From: Planctomycetaceae bacterium
GTDB lineage: Bacteria; Planctomycetota; Planctomycetia; Planctomycetales; Planctomycetaceae
Assembly: GCA_900299185.1 (NCBI GenBank)
Contig: OMIV01000189.1
Coordinates: forward strand, 1 to 64,000
Length of the DNA stretch: 64,000 bases
Reading direction: 5' to 3'
Made by a program: the position numbers and the translations under genes. Position 1 is the first letter of the stretch; the number at the start of each line of letters is the position of its first letter. The notes below the pieces were generated by a model that ran no database searches, had not been told where the DNA came from, and saw only the letters and a list, made by a program, of their open reading frames with translations. This document shows positions 1 through 9,616 of this stretch, piece by piece.

Positions 1-218
1 GAAACACCGGCGAGCGTTCCGACGGGGGCGCGAATTTCAGCCGGGAAGTCGGGGAACGTGCAGACGTCGTTGCCGTAGGCCGCCGACGAATTCGTCATCT
101 GAGTACCGACGAGCTGCATACCGTCACCGGAGTCACCGCAGAATCTCACGACGACGGTTTCGAGTGTTTCTCGCTTCTTCTCAGCCCCTGCTTGAGGAGC
201 ATCTGCAACAGCGGACAT
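1..218 (-). CDS. korA: 2-oxoacid:ferredoxin oxidoreductase alpha subunit, N-terminal part (cut by window edge)
   Basis: The reverse strand from an ATG at 216-218 encodes 72 residues that run off the window. After a short leader the peptide reads [19 protein letters not shown] and later [19 protein letters not shown], which is the start of the gamma domain fused to the alpha subunit in 2-oxoglutarate (or related 2-oxoacid) ferredoxin oxidoreductases, cytoplasmic thiamine-diphosphate enzymes that make acyl-CoA, CO2 and reduced ferredoxin. The order gamma-then-alpha is typical of KorA-type fused chains. An AGGAGA ribosome site lies about 8 bases before the ATG. The beta subunit would be expected beyond the left edge. 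Substrate (2-oxoglutarate versus pyruvate or another) cannot be fixed from this fragment; family call is firm. Confidence 0.88.
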   Translation of the reverse strand, partial: MSAVADAPQAGAEKKRETLETVVVRFCGDSGDGMQLVGTQMTNSSAAYGNDVCTFPDFPAEIRAPVGTLAGV

Positions 219-884
219 GTAAATGGTTCTCCTAAGTGTGAACCGCGCCTAAGTAGATGAGTCGACTGACTCTGTATGTTGTCGCGGTCGTCAAAGACGC
301 GTCTCGACGGCAGCGGCATAAACGTTTTGTAGATTCGATCGAAATGTGGGCGAAGACCAATTGCTGAGTGTGTGACTGTCGCGCTGAATTTGATTCGTTC
401 CACCAGTTCAAGATCACGGCATCACGACCGAGCGACATTGATCGCCACAGCGGTCGTGCGAGAGGCAACCTCAGCCTGAGTGCGTCGTTGGTGAGCGGTT
501 AACGACGAGCGGTGAGAGGCGGCGGGCATGAGCGAGCGAAGATCAAGGCGGGGTCGGCGGTGGCTGAAAGACGTCCCTAACATGCTTTCGGCAAACGCCG
601 GAAACACATGAATTCAGCCAATCTTCTGCCGGACGATGGCTTCCATAACACTGGCAGGCATCTGGTAAGGGAAGGCGACTGATTGCGTCAAGTCAGGACG
701 TGAAGCATTCCCGACAATTCCTAACCAGCCATCGCAGACGTCTCACAAACGGCATGCAGAGCGAGTTAGTAACCTCGCTTGATTAACCGTGTGGCAACCG
801 CGCCAATCGAGTCGCTCTTCAACCATCCAAACATCCGGAGTTCATCTACGTCGAGTCTTGAATGACGCCGCAACGCTACCATCA
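219..884. other. Intergenic region between korA-like gene and hydrolase
   Basis: About 650 bases separate two divergent genes. Short open frames exist on both strands (for example 232-468 and 422-607, minus) but none has recognisable protein-like composition or a ribosome site. The stretch should hold the promoter of the korA-like gene. I see no RNA gene or strong hairpin here. Confidence 0.4.
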
Positions 885-1787
885 ATGACCAGACTGACGG
901 ACTCATTCGTCGGCGATAAAGAGATAGCTCACGTCCCACTTGCTAGGTCGATCATGCTCTGCCGCGTCACGACTTCCGATGGCCTTATGCTCGACGGCGA
1001 CATCCTCCAAGCCGCAACACCGCGTCCGACTGCTTATGTGTTCGTGCATGGAACGGGTAGTAACTTTTACGCACCAGGAATCCTGGAGCAGCTCGCCAAA
1101 CGAGCTGCGGAGTCCGGGCACATTGCGCTCCGCATCAATACTCGCGGCCATGACGGAATCGCGTCCATACCGAGCAGTTCAAAGTCTCTTAAAGGTGGTG
1201 CGACTTATGAACTCGTCGCTGACTGTGTGCATGACATCAGCGCTTGGTGCGACTACCTGGAAAGCATGGGAATCAGCCGCGTCGTACTCGTTGGTCACAG
1301 CATGGGCGGAGTGAAGTCGATCTACTCTCAGGCTCACTCGCCGCATCTCGCCGTTTGCGGAATCGTCTGCTTGTCACCGCCACGGTTCTGCCATTCACAT
1401 TGGATGGCTCACCCACAAGGCTCTGCATTTCGCGAGCACTTTGCGTTGGCCAGCCGGCTAATCGCCGAGCATCAGCCGAATGCACTCTTCGAGTGCCGAC
1501 AACCCACGCCATTCGTCGCGACCGCTTCCGGCTTCATTGAGAAGTACGGACCCGATGACCGTTATGACTTCGTACCGCTGCTCAACCGAGTCACCGTTCC
1601 AGTACTGATTCTTCTGGGCGACAAGACACTGAAGACATCGCCTGCATTTGATACTCATCCGCAGGAACTGGAACGCCTTCGAGATGCCGGAGTGCCGGTC
1701 ACGTTTCAAGTCGTGACCGACACTGACATGAGTTACTCCGGTCGCGCTGACGAGATCTGGCGCGAGATCAGTTCCCGCAGCAACTGA
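885..1787 (+). CDS. Alpha/beta hydrolase
   Basis: A 300-residue alpha/beta-hydrolase-fold protein with no obvious signal peptide. Seen in the sequence: an oxyanion-hole strand VFVHGTGSNFYAPG, the nucleophile elbow GHSMGG, and a late strand VPVLILLGDKT that normally precedes the catalytic Asp. The expected terminal histidine is not obvious: the C-terminal part reads TDTDMSYSGRADEIW, where many relatives have a His-Xaa motif, so activity is uncertain. The frame is open from a GTG at 789; I prefer ATG 885 because residues before it are low-complexity and Ser/Arg-rich, but ATG 954 is also possible. Substrate unknown (esterase, lipase or peptidase). It is convergent with the lipoprotein gene ending at 1826. 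Confidence 0.75.
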   Translation: MTRLTDSFVGDKEIAHVPLARSIMLCRVTTSDGLMLDGDILQAATPRPTAYVFVHGTGSNFYAPGILEQLAKRAAESGHIALRINTRGHDGIASIPSSSKSLKGGATYELVADCVHDISAWCDYLESMGISRVVLVGHSMGGVKSIYSQAHSPHLAVCGIVCLSPPRFCHSHWMAHPQGSAFREHFALASRLIAEHQPNALFECRQPTPFVATASGFIEKYGPDDRYDFVPLLNRVTVPVLILLGDKTLKTSPAFDTHPQELERLRDAGVPVTFQVVTDTDMSYSGRADEIWREISSRSN

Positions 1788-1825
1788 TTCGCAAGCCACG
1801 CGACCTCTTCCACAACCTCGATGAG

Positions 1826-2272
1826 CTACTTCGTGAGTTCAATCTGCAGGTCGTTGTTTCCCGACTTCACTTCAACTTCGGGAGTCTTCACAGACAGACC
1901 CTCAAACGGACTTGGAGACTGCACGGAGTGACCATCAGGACGAGTCGTTGTTTCACCAGCAGGAGCACTGAAGGAGACTTTGTGCTTTCCAATGACCGCT
2001 CCGTCATTGGTGCCATATGTCGAAAGCTTAAATGTTCCATCGTTCTGAATGGCTCCCGATGCGGGCTTCCCGGCTGGACCTTTCCCACCTCCGACCGGAG
2101 CCAAAGTAATTGAGCCGCCCGTCACTGGACCTCCGTTGAAGGTCATTTTGCCACTTGCAGGCGCCACGGTCATTTCACCGCCACCGCCGCCGCAGCCAAC
2201 AAGGCCCAACGCCAAGGTGGAGCAGCCAACCAATCGAGCGAGATGAGATGGAACGTTCCGAATGATACTCAT
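1826..2272 (-). CDS. Small secreted lipoprotein of the DUF1559-associated type
   Basis: 148 residues. A lipobox-like end of signal peptide, LGLVGC, puts the lipidated cysteine at residue 27, followed by a Gly run. The rest is a beta-rich sequence with FNGGPVTGGSITLAPV and GTFKLSTY segments that look like the transthyretin/carboxypeptidase-regulatory-like fold common in planctomycete lipoproteins. A perfect AGGAGGT ribosome site (2281-2287 on the opposite strand) precedes the ATG by 8 bases, fixing the start. It lies downstream of, and in the same direction as, the DUF1559 protein, a pairing repeated many times in planctomycete genomes; the two are separated by a terminator, so it may have its own promoter. 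Function unknown; envelope location inferred. Confidence 0.8.
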   Translation of the reverse strand: MSIIRNVPSHLARLVGCSTLALGLVGCGGGGGEMTVAPASGKMTFNGGPVTGGSITLAPVGGGKGPAGKPASGAIQNDGTFKLSTYGTNDGAVIGKHKVSFSAPAGETTTRPDGHSVQSPSPFEGLSVKTPEVEVKSGNNDLQIELTK

Positions 2273-2449
2273 GCTGCGTTACCTCCTGTGGGGTGTTGAT
2301 GGAGCGATGCTCGCTCAGAAGTCAGGTTGATGTAGCCCCAGATTGTGAAGCTTGATCGAGCTTAGACCGTTGTTGATAGCCTGCCTATTCAGTGTCACAT
2401 GGAAAGTTCTGAGTTAGCCGGGAGCGCCAAAAATAAGCAGGGCCAGAAA

Positions 2450-2484
2450 CAAAATGAGCCCGTCCTGAATCGAGAACGGGCTCA
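2450..2484 (-). terminator. Rho-independent terminator of the DUF1559 gene
   Basis: On the minus strand a 9-base stem (2476-2484 pairing with 2455-2463, sequence TGAGCCCGT and its complement) with a 12-base loop is followed by ATTTTGTTTC. It lies 23 bases past the stop codon of the DUF1559 gene. Confidence 0.75.
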
Positions 2485-2506
2485 TAGAGCTTTGCGCGAG
2501 ATGCGC

Positions 2507-3646
2507 TTAGTTCGCGGAAGGTAGATCGCTAATCTCGTTGCCTTCATTTCGGCCCGCGATATCAGCCAGGGTATTGACCGCAACGTTTTCGCTAAGGAAT
2601 CGAACGCCGCCATCAGCAAAGAGGAAGTGAGCACCGCCAATGTGCTTGCTGCTGAAACTGGCGTCTGAAACCTGAGCACCGGCCACCGGAGAGTTCAGAG
2701 CCGTGTTCGGAACGAAAGGAGGATTGATTGGGAAAACAGGTCCGGCATAGAGCACGCCTCCAAGGGTCGTTGCACCCGCCAATCGGAGGTGGCCACCACC
2801 GGTTTGGAAACCATTACACCCGCCGTTGTTGTTTCCACCTGCCCAAAGAGGGTATGCACCATAGGTCGTTAAAGTGCGATGTACATTGTGGCTTTCGCTG
2901 ACCTCGCCAATCGCAATCGTGTTGCTGGTGCCATCGGTCACGTCGCGGACCTTAACGATGTATGCATCGTTGTTCTGATTGGCATAGATAAAGATGCCGT
3001 TCTGCTGCGTACGCAAGTTGCCACTCGCACATGTCGTCCAGTCGGCGGCGCCTGTGCCAGCATTCGATCCCGAACTACCGCAGTAGTTACTCTTGCCAAA
3101 GCCGTCATTGTCTCGGTCTGGCATGACGTCTGACGGACACATGAAGCCCGGCAAGGTCACCTTAATGAAGGCATTAAGTGCAGCGATATTGGTCTGGAGG
3201 TGGTTTTGCCCCGCGTCTGCCGCAGTTGCCGGTGCATTCGCCAGTCCGTCGGTATTAACGAGCACTCCAAACTTGCCTGAGTAAACCGGATCAACCATTG
3301 GTGCCCCGCCCTTGGGAAAGGTCCACAAGCCAGCGTTGATCAGGTTCTCATAGATCGTGTTGTTGTCCATGAATGGCAACAGATAGGTACCCCAGCCGAA
3401 GTTCTTGCCGTCGTCGTCCGTCATGCCCAACGGATAGTTGCCATAGGTCTCTTCAAACGCATTGAGCGCAATACCGAACTGCTTCAGGTTGTTTCGGCAC
3501 TGAGATCGGCGAGCTGATTCGCGAGCTTGTTGCACAGCTGGCAACAGCAGCGCAACGAGCACCGCGATGATGGCGATAACCACCAAGAGTTCAATGAGCG
3601 TAAAACCTGCCCTCCGGGTTCTCGGAGTGAGTGTGTTCCGAATCAT
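2507..3646 (-). CDS. DUF1559 protein with prepilin-type N-terminus
   Basis: 379 residues. The N-terminus [20 protein letters not shown] (residues 14-33) is a type IV prepilin/pseudopilin methylation motif and its hydrophobic helix, with the G/F cleavage point after residue 14. It is followed by [20 protein letters not shown], the signature of the DUF1559 (SBP_bac_10) family, and near the C-terminus by [19 protein letters not shown], also typical. Members are planctomycete-specific, very numerous per genome, and are thought to be pseudopilin-like surface or secretion components; no function has been proven to my knowledge. GGAAGGT precedes the ATG. The lipoprotein gene follows downstream. Confidence 0.93.
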   Translation of the reverse strand: MIRNTLTPRTRRAGFTLIELLVVIAIIAVLVALLLPAVQQARESARRSQCRNNLKQFGIALNAFEETYGNYPLGMTDDDGKNFGWGTYLLPFMDNNTIYENLINAGLWTFPKGGAPMVDPVYSGKFGVLVNTDGLANAPATAADAGQNHLQTNIAALNAFIKVTLPGFMCPSDVMPDRDNDGFGKSNYCGSSGSNAGTGAADWTTCASGNLRTQQNGIFIYANQNNDAYIVKVRDVTDGTSNTIAIGEVSESHNVHRTLTTYGAYPLWAGGNNNGGCNGFQTGGGHLRLAGATTLGGVLYAGPVFPINPPFVPNTALNSPVAGAQVSDASFSSKHIGGAHFLFADGGVRFLSENVAVNTLADIAGRNEGNEISDLPSAN

Positions 3647-3977
3647 GTTGCTGACCTTCCAGTTGTGTCTTTAGATAGACGAGAGCCTAGAAATGTTTTG
3701 CTTCCTGCTTGAGGCCCGTGACTAAGAAAGGGGTTTATCTCTCCCTTAACAGGTTTCAACAAGACGCAAACGCGGTGTGAATACCGTCCTCCCTTGAATA
3801 CGGGAGCAAGAATTGCCTTTGATGATTCTCCAGCTTGCCACAGATCTGGCTGATGACGGTTGGCACTTCAGTAAAGACGATCAATAACTCGCGCCGCCCC
3901 GACGTCTGTGACGGCGTAGCAGCGTGTGACCAGACTTTCGTGACGCGGCGACTCCAGCCCCACCAAGGAATTTCGAT
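3647..3977. other. Divergent intergenic region, DUF1559 / sua5
   Basis: A 331-base divergent promoter region. The open frame on the minus strand that spans 3756-4235 mostly overlaps the sua5 coding frame and has no protein-like signature, so I do not treat it as a gene. AAGGA at 3965-3969 is the ribosome site of sua5. Confidence 0.4.
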
Positions 3978-4958
3978 TTGTCCGTTGTCATCCCCACAAC
4001 CGGTTTGATCACTTCGGATGTTGCGTTGGCGGCCGAAACACTCCGAGCCGGCAAGCTCTGCGCGTTTGCAACGGAAACCGTTTATGGCTTGGGGGGCAAC
4101 GCACTCGACGAGCAAGCCGTCGCGCGAATTTTTGCAGCTAAGAATCGACCGCACTTCGATCCACTCATTGTGCATGTCGTCAGCGAGCAGTGGTTGCAGC
4201 GATTGGTTCGAGAGATGAGTCCGGAAGCTCGCCAACTGGCCGCAGCGTTCTGGCCTGGACCGTTGACGCTCGTCTTGCCGAAAACAGACCTCGTCCCGGA
4301 TTTGGTGACGTCAGGACTTCCAAGTGTTGCCATCCGCATTCCGGCGCACCCTCTTGCGAGGGAGTTGTTAGCGCGAGTTGACCTGCCCATCGCGGCTCCC
4401 AGTGCGAACCCCTTTGGTCAGCTCAGTCCAACCACAGCGCAGCACGTCGCGGACTCGCTCGGGGAAAAGATCGATCTCATTCTCGACGGCGGCCCAGCAA
4501 CCGTTGGTGTCGAGTCCACCGTTGTCAGTGCATCAAGCCACGGCGTGGAATTACTACGACATGGCGGCATCACTCAAGAACAAATCGAGTCAGTGCTCGG
4601 CTTCAGTGTGACGACGCGAACTCAGCACTCCGGCGCAGCACCTTCTCCCGGCATGCTCTTGCAGCACTACGCGCCCACCACTCCGCTGATCGTCACCGAC
4701 GATTGGAGAACAGTTCAAATTGACCGTCGCCGCGCGGGCTTGATGTTGCTTACACCGGATACATCAGCAGCGGACTTTGCTGCTGTTGAGACGCTGACTT
4801 CGGATGGAGATCTCACAACTGCTGCAGCTCGGTTCTTCGCGGCGATGCGACGGCTCGATCAGCAAGATTTAGAAGTGCTCATCGCGCAACCTTTCCCCGA
4901 AGTCGGTCTCGGACGAGCACTGAATGATCGACTCAAGCGAGCGGCTCATCGCCGGTAG
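3978..4958 (+). CDS. sua5: L-threonylcarbamoyladenylate synthase, long Sua5 form
   Basis: 326 residues, the length of two-domain Sua5 rather than the short YrdC/TsaC. It makes threonylcarbamoyl-AMP from threonine, bicarbonate and ATP for the universal t6A37 tRNA modification (handed to TsaD/TsaB/TsaE). The YrdC domain covers about residues 14-200, with TETVYGLGGNA, the KNRPHFDPL substrate loop (55-63) and APSANPFGQLSPT. The linker SPGMLLQHYAP (about 223-233) and a C-terminal Rossmann-like Sua5 domain follow. The start codon is TTG at 3978, supported by AAGGA eight bases upstream and by no nearby ATG in frame. It appears monocistronic. Confidence 0.93.
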   Translation: MSVVIPTTGLITSDVALAAETLRAGKLCAFATETVYGLGGNALDEQAVARIFAAKNRPHFDPLIVHVVSEQWLQRLVREMSPEARQLAAAFWPGPLTLVLPKTDLVPDLVTSGLPSVAIRIPAHPLARELLARVDLPIAAPSANPFGQLSPTTAQHVADSLGEKIDLILDGGPATVGVESTVVSASSHGVELLRHGGITQEQIESVLGFSVTTRTQHSGAAPSPGMLLQHYAPTTPLIVTDDWRTVQIDRRRAGLMLLTPDTSAADFAAVETLTSDGDLTTAAARFFAAMRRLDQQDLEVLIAQPFPEVGLGRALNDRLKRAAHRR

Positions 4959-5009
4959 ACCAGCAGCAGACAGCGCCGTCGTCGACTGCAACTAAAAAGA
5001 TACGCGAAC

Positions 5010-5810
5010 TCACAATCGCACGCCCTTCTTTTGCAGAATGGGTCCCATCAGTTTTCTAAGGTTGCCGCCGAGGATTCGCGGCTTGAACTCTGCGGGAATC
5101 CGAGCGCCGTAAACCTTGCCCAATTGAGACGCAAAGCTGCGTCCGCCGGAGTCGCTGCCATAGATAATTCGGTCAGGACCAAGCTCTCTCACAGCCATCT
5201 CGACCATCCCATTGCAGGGATCAGAGCCAGCCAAATCCACATACACATTCTGAGCTTCTCGAACGGCTCGAATACCAACTTCCCATGTGCCGCCCGTATG
5301 CCCGCAGATCAGAGGCACCTCGGGGAATCTGCTTGCCAGTTGCATTAAGTCCGACGGTGTCGACTCACCGGCATATTGAGTCCCGTCGCTCTTGAACCAG
5401 GTGTGTTGAAAGATCACCGCTTTGAGGTCTGCTGCGCGTGTAATAATTGCGTCAATCGCTCGATCACTGCATCGCTTCGCAACCCACAACTTGATGCCGA
5501 CCATCGGTCCGTCGGCAATGTGTCGATTGATTTCATCGAGGCTCGTCTGCACATGCTCGGGCGACACATACACAAACCCAAACGCTCGATCGTGCCAATG
5601 AGCGAGTGCTTGCAGGACCTCGTCATTTTCCTGCTTGAGCCGCTCGGCAGTTGGGACCAGCACAAAGCTCATACCCATGTAGACACACAACCGCTCAATG
5701 CCGACTCGATCCGCATACTTCACAAGCTGAGCCATCCGCTCGTCAGGAGTCCGCCCCGGCACCCCGTTGATATGACAGTGCAAATCCCAGATGCCAGTAT
5801 TGGGTTTCAT
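5010..5810 (-). CDS. Amidohydrolase-family metal-dependent hydrolase
   Basis: 266 residues with the TIM-barrel amidohydrolase_2 pattern: HCH at residues 11-13 (first metal pair), a middle FQHTW, PLICGHTGG, and the late strand IIYGSDSGG carrying the catalytic Asp. No signal peptide, so cytoplasmic. Family members hydrolyse or decarboxylate a wide range of substrates and none can be assigned here. The ATG lies 9 bases after the stop of the multi-HTH gene, so the two are probably transcribed together, though no functional link is evident. The 3' end is convergent with sua5. Confidence 0.82.
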   Translation of the reverse strand: MKPNTGIWDLHCHINGVPGRTPDERMAQLVKYADRVGIERLCVYMGMSFVLVPTAERLKQENDEVLQALAHWHDRAFGFVYVSPEHVQTSLDEINRHIADGPMVGIKLWVAKRCSDRAIDAIITRAADLKAVIFQHTWFKSDGTQYAGESTPSDLMQLASRFPEVPLICGHTGGTWEVGIRAVREAQNVYVDLAGSDPCNGMVEMAVRELGPDRIIYGSDSGGRSFASQLGKVYGARIPAEFKPRILGGNLRKLMGPILQKKGVRL

Positions 5811-5819
5811 TTCAAAGTC

Positions 5820-7661
5820 CTACTCGCCCCTGAGCCACAGCCCGTGAATCACTTGCCAACGTTCGGTGGCTTGAGGCAACCCCGCTGCTCGCATAAGTCG
5901 ATCAATGCGTTCCCACTTCACCGGGAGCCCATCTTCAATGCGATAGAAGTCTCGCAGCACCAACGTATGGCTGAAGGGTAGCCGCTCTCCGAAGCGTCTC
6001 ACGTTGGGAGCAACCTCCACGATCAACATCTTGAGTTCGGCAGTCAGCTTGCGTTTTACCTTCTTGGAGACTTGAGAGCGGTATCTGCGAATCCAATCCA
6101 GATGCACCGACTGCAACTTCTTCACATTGCAATGGTCAGCGATCTGCTGCAACAGATACCAAGTCGGAGTGAATTGCCCAAAGATGTAAGACCGAACTTG
6201 TGGCACCGACACACCATAAAGACCGGCCTTGGTCAGCATCCGACACAGTGGCACAACGCCACCTTCGCGTGCAGCGAGATTCGTTAAGAAATCCGCGACG
6301 GTGGTCGGAGATTGCCACGCCAATCGCTTCACATCGCGATCAGTCCTCCGCTGGAATAATTCCGCCACTCGCTGATGCCCTGCTCTTTCATAGGCATCCA
6401 AGATCCGCTTCCGAGCACTCTCTGTGATCGGCTCGATCCCGCGTTCGACCTTCTGATATTCGAGGCTCGTATAGCCCAAGACCTTTGCCGCTTGAGCCAC
6501 ATCAAAGCCGTAGTACTCGCGAGCTAAGCGCAGATCGAGCAGCATTTCAGGACGGTGGCGCAGATGAAATCGCAACCGGCGTTGCTCCCACAGTTGCCTC
6601 AGTTCTTTTGCAGTCTCGCTGTCGAAATAACCATTCGTCTCACCAGCTTTGAGACCAGCCGATGCCAATTGAGACGCCGCCTTATCTTGCTCTGTCATCA
6701 AGGCCACGAGTCCCGCCGGAAACGCCAACTGTGAGTAGTGGCCATCTTCTTCAATGTGCTTGATCGTGCGAGCGGGCTTCTTGCCGCCCACCAAACACAG
6801 ATCGGAAACTTCGCGTCGCGAGATCCCGCGCTTCTCTCGCAGTTTCTTGATGCGCAAGCCGAAGTCATGCAGCCCTTCATCTTTCTGCTGCTTGAAGTCT
6901 TGCTGCCACAACTCGCGCAGATGCTTCAGCTCTTCATCGCTTTGGCACAACGTCTTCGCAGACGACGCGACTCGAGGCCACGGCGGCAGTTCCAAGTAAC
7001 TCAATCGCTTGAGCTGCGATGTCTGCAAGCCCATCTTCAACAACTTGGACTCGGCATGCCCCGCTCGTAGACGCAAGACGCAGAACTCGGCCAATGACGG
7101 AGGAAAGCCGCGCTTCGAGAACCGTTGCAGTTCAGCAACATGCCAAAGGGGCTCGGCCTCTTCGATCTTCTCACCCGAGACGCGACACATCTTCTTGAGA
7201 ATGTTGAACGGCACCGGAAAGTTGCCGCGCCGATATTCCCACAAGGTCGCGGGACTAACTCCAACTTTGCGAGCAAGCACCGGCGACGATCCAGCCTTCA
7301 GCTCCATGCGGCCAATCAAATGTTGAAGTGAGTCGCAGGGACCGCAGTACAAGCTGCGAAGCTCCTCGATCCGCTCGGGTTTGATCTTCTTCTTGTGGAG
7401 GTACTCCAGCAGCCGCTCCATCGTCTCGCGAGTCGGCGTATGAACTCCCAATTCAAGATCGCGCAAGGCTCCGCGACTGCATCCAGATTCCTTAACCATT
7501 TGGATGCGCGTGATATTCAAGTCCTTCACACGAATCTCGACCGCCTTTTGCCCCAAAGGCGGCGCGCTCTCGGCACGTTTCAGCGAACGCAATCTCAAGT
7601 TGTGATTTCTCAGCGCGTGCCCGCGAAGTGGCTGAGCTTCTTTGGCAGGCTTTGCCCGCAT
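5820..7661 (-). CDS. Large protein with several helix-turn-helix (XRE-like) segments
   Basis: 613 residues, Arg/Lys/Leu rich, no membrane segment. Several separate stretches read like XRE/Cro helix-turn-helix units. Counting from the ATG: about 41-90 (GCSRGALRDLELGVHTPTRET), 120-165 (LARKVGVSPATLWEYRRGNF), 265-320 (IKKLREKRGISRREVSDLC), 373-425 (AREYYGFDVAQAAKVLGYTS) and a possible degenerate one at 455-512 ending VPQVRSYIFGQFTPT. Single-domain regulators have one unit, so this is an unusual array. The frame is open 57 bases further to a TTG, but ATG 7661 has GGAGG six bases before it. Function unknown; sequence-specific DNA binding or a structural DNA-associated role is inference. It precedes the amidohydrolase gene by 9 bases. 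Confidence 0.75.
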   Translation of the reverse strand: MRAKPAKEAQPLRGHALRNHNLRLRSLKRAESAPPLGQKAVEIRVKDLNITRIQMVKESGCSRGALRDLELGVHTPTRETMERLLEYLHKKKIKPERIEELRSLYCGPCDSLQHLIGRMELKAGSSPVLARKVGVSPATLWEYRRGNFPVPFNILKKMCRVSGEKIEEAEPLWHVAELQRFSKRGFPPSLAEFCVLRLRAGHAESKLLKMGLQTSQLKRLSYLELPPWPRVASSAKTLCQSDEELKHLRELWQQDFKQQKDEGLHDFGLRIKKLREKRGISRREVSDLCLVGGKKPARTIKHIEEDGHYSQLAFPAGLVALMTEQDKAASQLASAGLKAGETNGYFDSETAKELRQLWEQRRLRFHLRHRPEMLLDLRLAREYYGFDVAQAAKVLGYTSLEYQKVERGIEPITESARKRILDAYERAGHQRVAELFQRRTDRDVKRLAWQSPTTVADFLTNLAAREGGVVPLCRMLTKAGLYGVSVPQVRSYIFGQFTPTWYLLQQIADHCNVKKLQSVHLDWIRRYRSQVSKKVKRKLTAELKMLIVEVAPNVRRFGERLPFSHTLVLRDFYRIEDGLPVKWERIDRLMRAAGLPQATERWQVIHGLWLRGE

Positions 7662-8099
7662 TCGATCCCTCCGCTCAATCCAGATCGTTTGAAGTCTGCG
7701 AGCCGCGACGATCGGCAACGAACCTCGCTCTGCCTCCGCCGCTATCTCACTGACCTGTGCTTGGTGGATCGGCGATTGACCGACCCGAGAGTCTCGCCCT
7801 CGATGCGCTGCTCGTAGCTATCGAGTTCGAGTTGCTGCTCCACACAGCTCGTCGCATCAGTCGCGACTGATGGCAAGAGTATTGGCGATCTCCGATACGA
7901 ACAACTCGACATCCGCGTGCCACGCGGGAGCACTGATCGTCGTCGCACAAAACGCCTTGCGATCAGCGACGAAGCGAAGCTGCTCTTCTGAGTTCCAAGC
8001 TCGCCCCTTTATCTTCCAGAACATGCAGCCGAGGCCGCTGCGCCTGGGCTTATTCAGTCGCTTAATCGAACAGCGCCGCATTCAGAACGGAGTCACCTC
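7662..8099. other. Divergent region with possible decayed small gene
   Basis: Lies between the multi-HTH gene (minus) and asnS (plus). On the minus strand an open frame at 7857-8081 gives a 74-residue peptide with protein-like sequence ([19 protein letters not shown]), and the next frame continues with QLELDSYEQRIEGETLG until 7742, as if one ancestral gene had been frameshifted near 7870. No family recognised. GGAG at 8089-8092 is the asnS ribosome site. Confidence 0.3.
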
Positions 8100-9488
8100 A
8101 TGAAACGCACTCGCATTGCCACCGTCCTTCAAGACAGTCAGCCCGGAGAAGTCGTCAACGTGCGAGGTTGGGTGCGCACCCGACGAGATTCCAAGCAAGG
8201 CTTCTCGTTCGTCGAGGTCTATGACGGCAGCGGATTTCATGGCATCCAAGCGGTCGTGGACGGCAACGTGCCGGGCTATGAGCACATCAAAGAGGTGACG
8301 ACGGGAGCCAGCGTTTCCATCGTCGGCGAGGTCAAAGCGTCTCAAGGACAGAAGCAACGCATTGAACTACTCGCTCAAGATTTGAAGCTGATCGGTAAGG
8401 CCGACGCCGAACATTACCCGCTGCAAAAGAAGCAACACAGCTTCGAGTTCCTGCGAGAGATCGCGCATCTGCGTCCTCGCACCAACACCTTCGGAGCGAT
8501 CGCTCGCATCCGCAACACGGCGGCAGCCGCCATCCATGAGTTCTTCCAAGAGCGCGGCTTTCTTTACATCCACACGCCCATCATCACGACCAGCGACTGC
8601 GAAGGCGCGGGCCAGATGTTTTCGGTCACGACCCTCGATCTGCATAAGCTCGCGAAGTCGAACTCCGAGGTCGACTTCAGTCACGACTTCTTCGGCAAGC
8701 ATGCATCGCTCACCGTGAGCGGTCAGCTTGAAGGAGAAATCTTCGCGTGCTCGGTCGGCGAGTGTTACACGTTCGGTCCGACCTTCCGGGCCGAGAACTC
8801 CAACACCACTCGACACCTCGCAGAGTTCTGGATGGTCGAGCCCGAGATGCCGTTCTATGACCTCAACGACAACATGGAACTCGCTGAGTCCTTCATCAAG
8901 CACGTCATCGGTCGCATCCTCGAACGCCGCGCGGACGACATGCAATTCTTCAACGAGCGAATCGACACGACCGTGTTGGACACTCTGCAGAACATCGTCG
9001 GTCACGACTTCATTCGTCTCAGCTACACCGAGGCCATCGACATCCTCACTCAGAGCGGTCAGAAGTGGGACTACCCAATCGAATGGGGCGGCGCCCTGCA
9101 ATCCGAGCACGAGCGGTATCTCACCGAGAAGCATTTCAAACAGCCGGTCATTCTTTACGACTACCCGCGCACGCTGAAGCCGTTCTACATGCGCTGCAAC
9201 GAAGACGGCAAAACCGTGCGAGCGATGGACGTGCTCGTGCCGCGCGTCGGTGAAATCATCGGCGGCAGTCAGCGTGAAGAACGGATCGACATGCTCGAAC
9301 TGCGCTTGAAGGAATGCGGACTCGATCCGGCAACCTATTGGTGGTACGCCGACTTGCGCCGCTACGGCACAGTCCCACACGCCGGCTTTGGCCTCGGCTT
9401 CGAGCGACTGATTCAACTCGTTACCGGCATGGTCAACATCCGCGACTGCATCCCATTCCATCGAACACCCAAGAGCGCCGACTTCTAG
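8100..9488 (+). CDS. asnS: Asparaginyl-tRNA synthetase
   Basis: 462 residues, the normal AsnRS length. Class IIb aminoacyl-tRNA synthetase that charges tRNA-Asn with asparagine using ATP. An OB-fold anticodon-binding domain (about 18-100, [18 protein letters not shown]) precedes the catalytic core. Motif 2 reads [20 protein letters not shown], whose [17 protein letters not shown] form is the AsnRS type rather than AspRS, and motif 3 reads [15 protein letters not shown] near the C-terminus. The gene ends HRTPKSADF as most AsnRS do. GGAG seven bases upstream supports the ATG. Its presence suggests direct Asn charging rather than only transamidation. Confidence 0.96.
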   Translation: MKRTRIATVLQDSQPGEVVNVRGWVRTRRDSKQGFSFVEVYDGSGFHGIQAVVDGNVPGYEHIKEVTTGASVSIVGEVKASQGQKQRIELLAQDLKLIGKADAEHYPLQKKQHSFEFLREIAHLRPRTNTFGAIARIRNTAAAAIHEFFQERGFLYIHTPIITTSDCEGAGQMFSVTTLDLHKLAKSNSEVDFSHDFFGKHASLTVSGQLEGEIFACSVGECYTFGPTFRAENSNTTRHLAEFWMVEPEMPFYDLNDNMELAESFIKHVIGRILERRADDMQFFNERIDTTVLDTLQNIVGHDFIRLSYTEAIDILTQSGQKWDYPIEWGGALQSEHERYLTEKHFKQPVILYDYPRTLKPFYMRCNEDGKTVRAMDVLVPRVGEIIGGSQREERIDMLELRLKECGLDPATYWWYADLRRYGTVPHAGFGLGFERLIQLVTGMVNIRDCIPFHRTPKSADF

Positions 9489-9616
9489 AGCATGCCGCTC
9501 TGCTTCGGTCTTCACTCAGCGTTCTCGGCTCCTCGGCGGTGTAAAAGAGACTGCACCGCAGATGTGCTGAGTCCCGCGAGATTTGGAACCCAGAAAGACG
9601 TCGGCTCCAATCGCCT

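Noticed and set aside
8367..9515. 382-residue minus-strand frame opposite asnS
   Set aside because: Antisense shadow of a clearly real asnS; its composition follows asnS codon bias and no family is visible.
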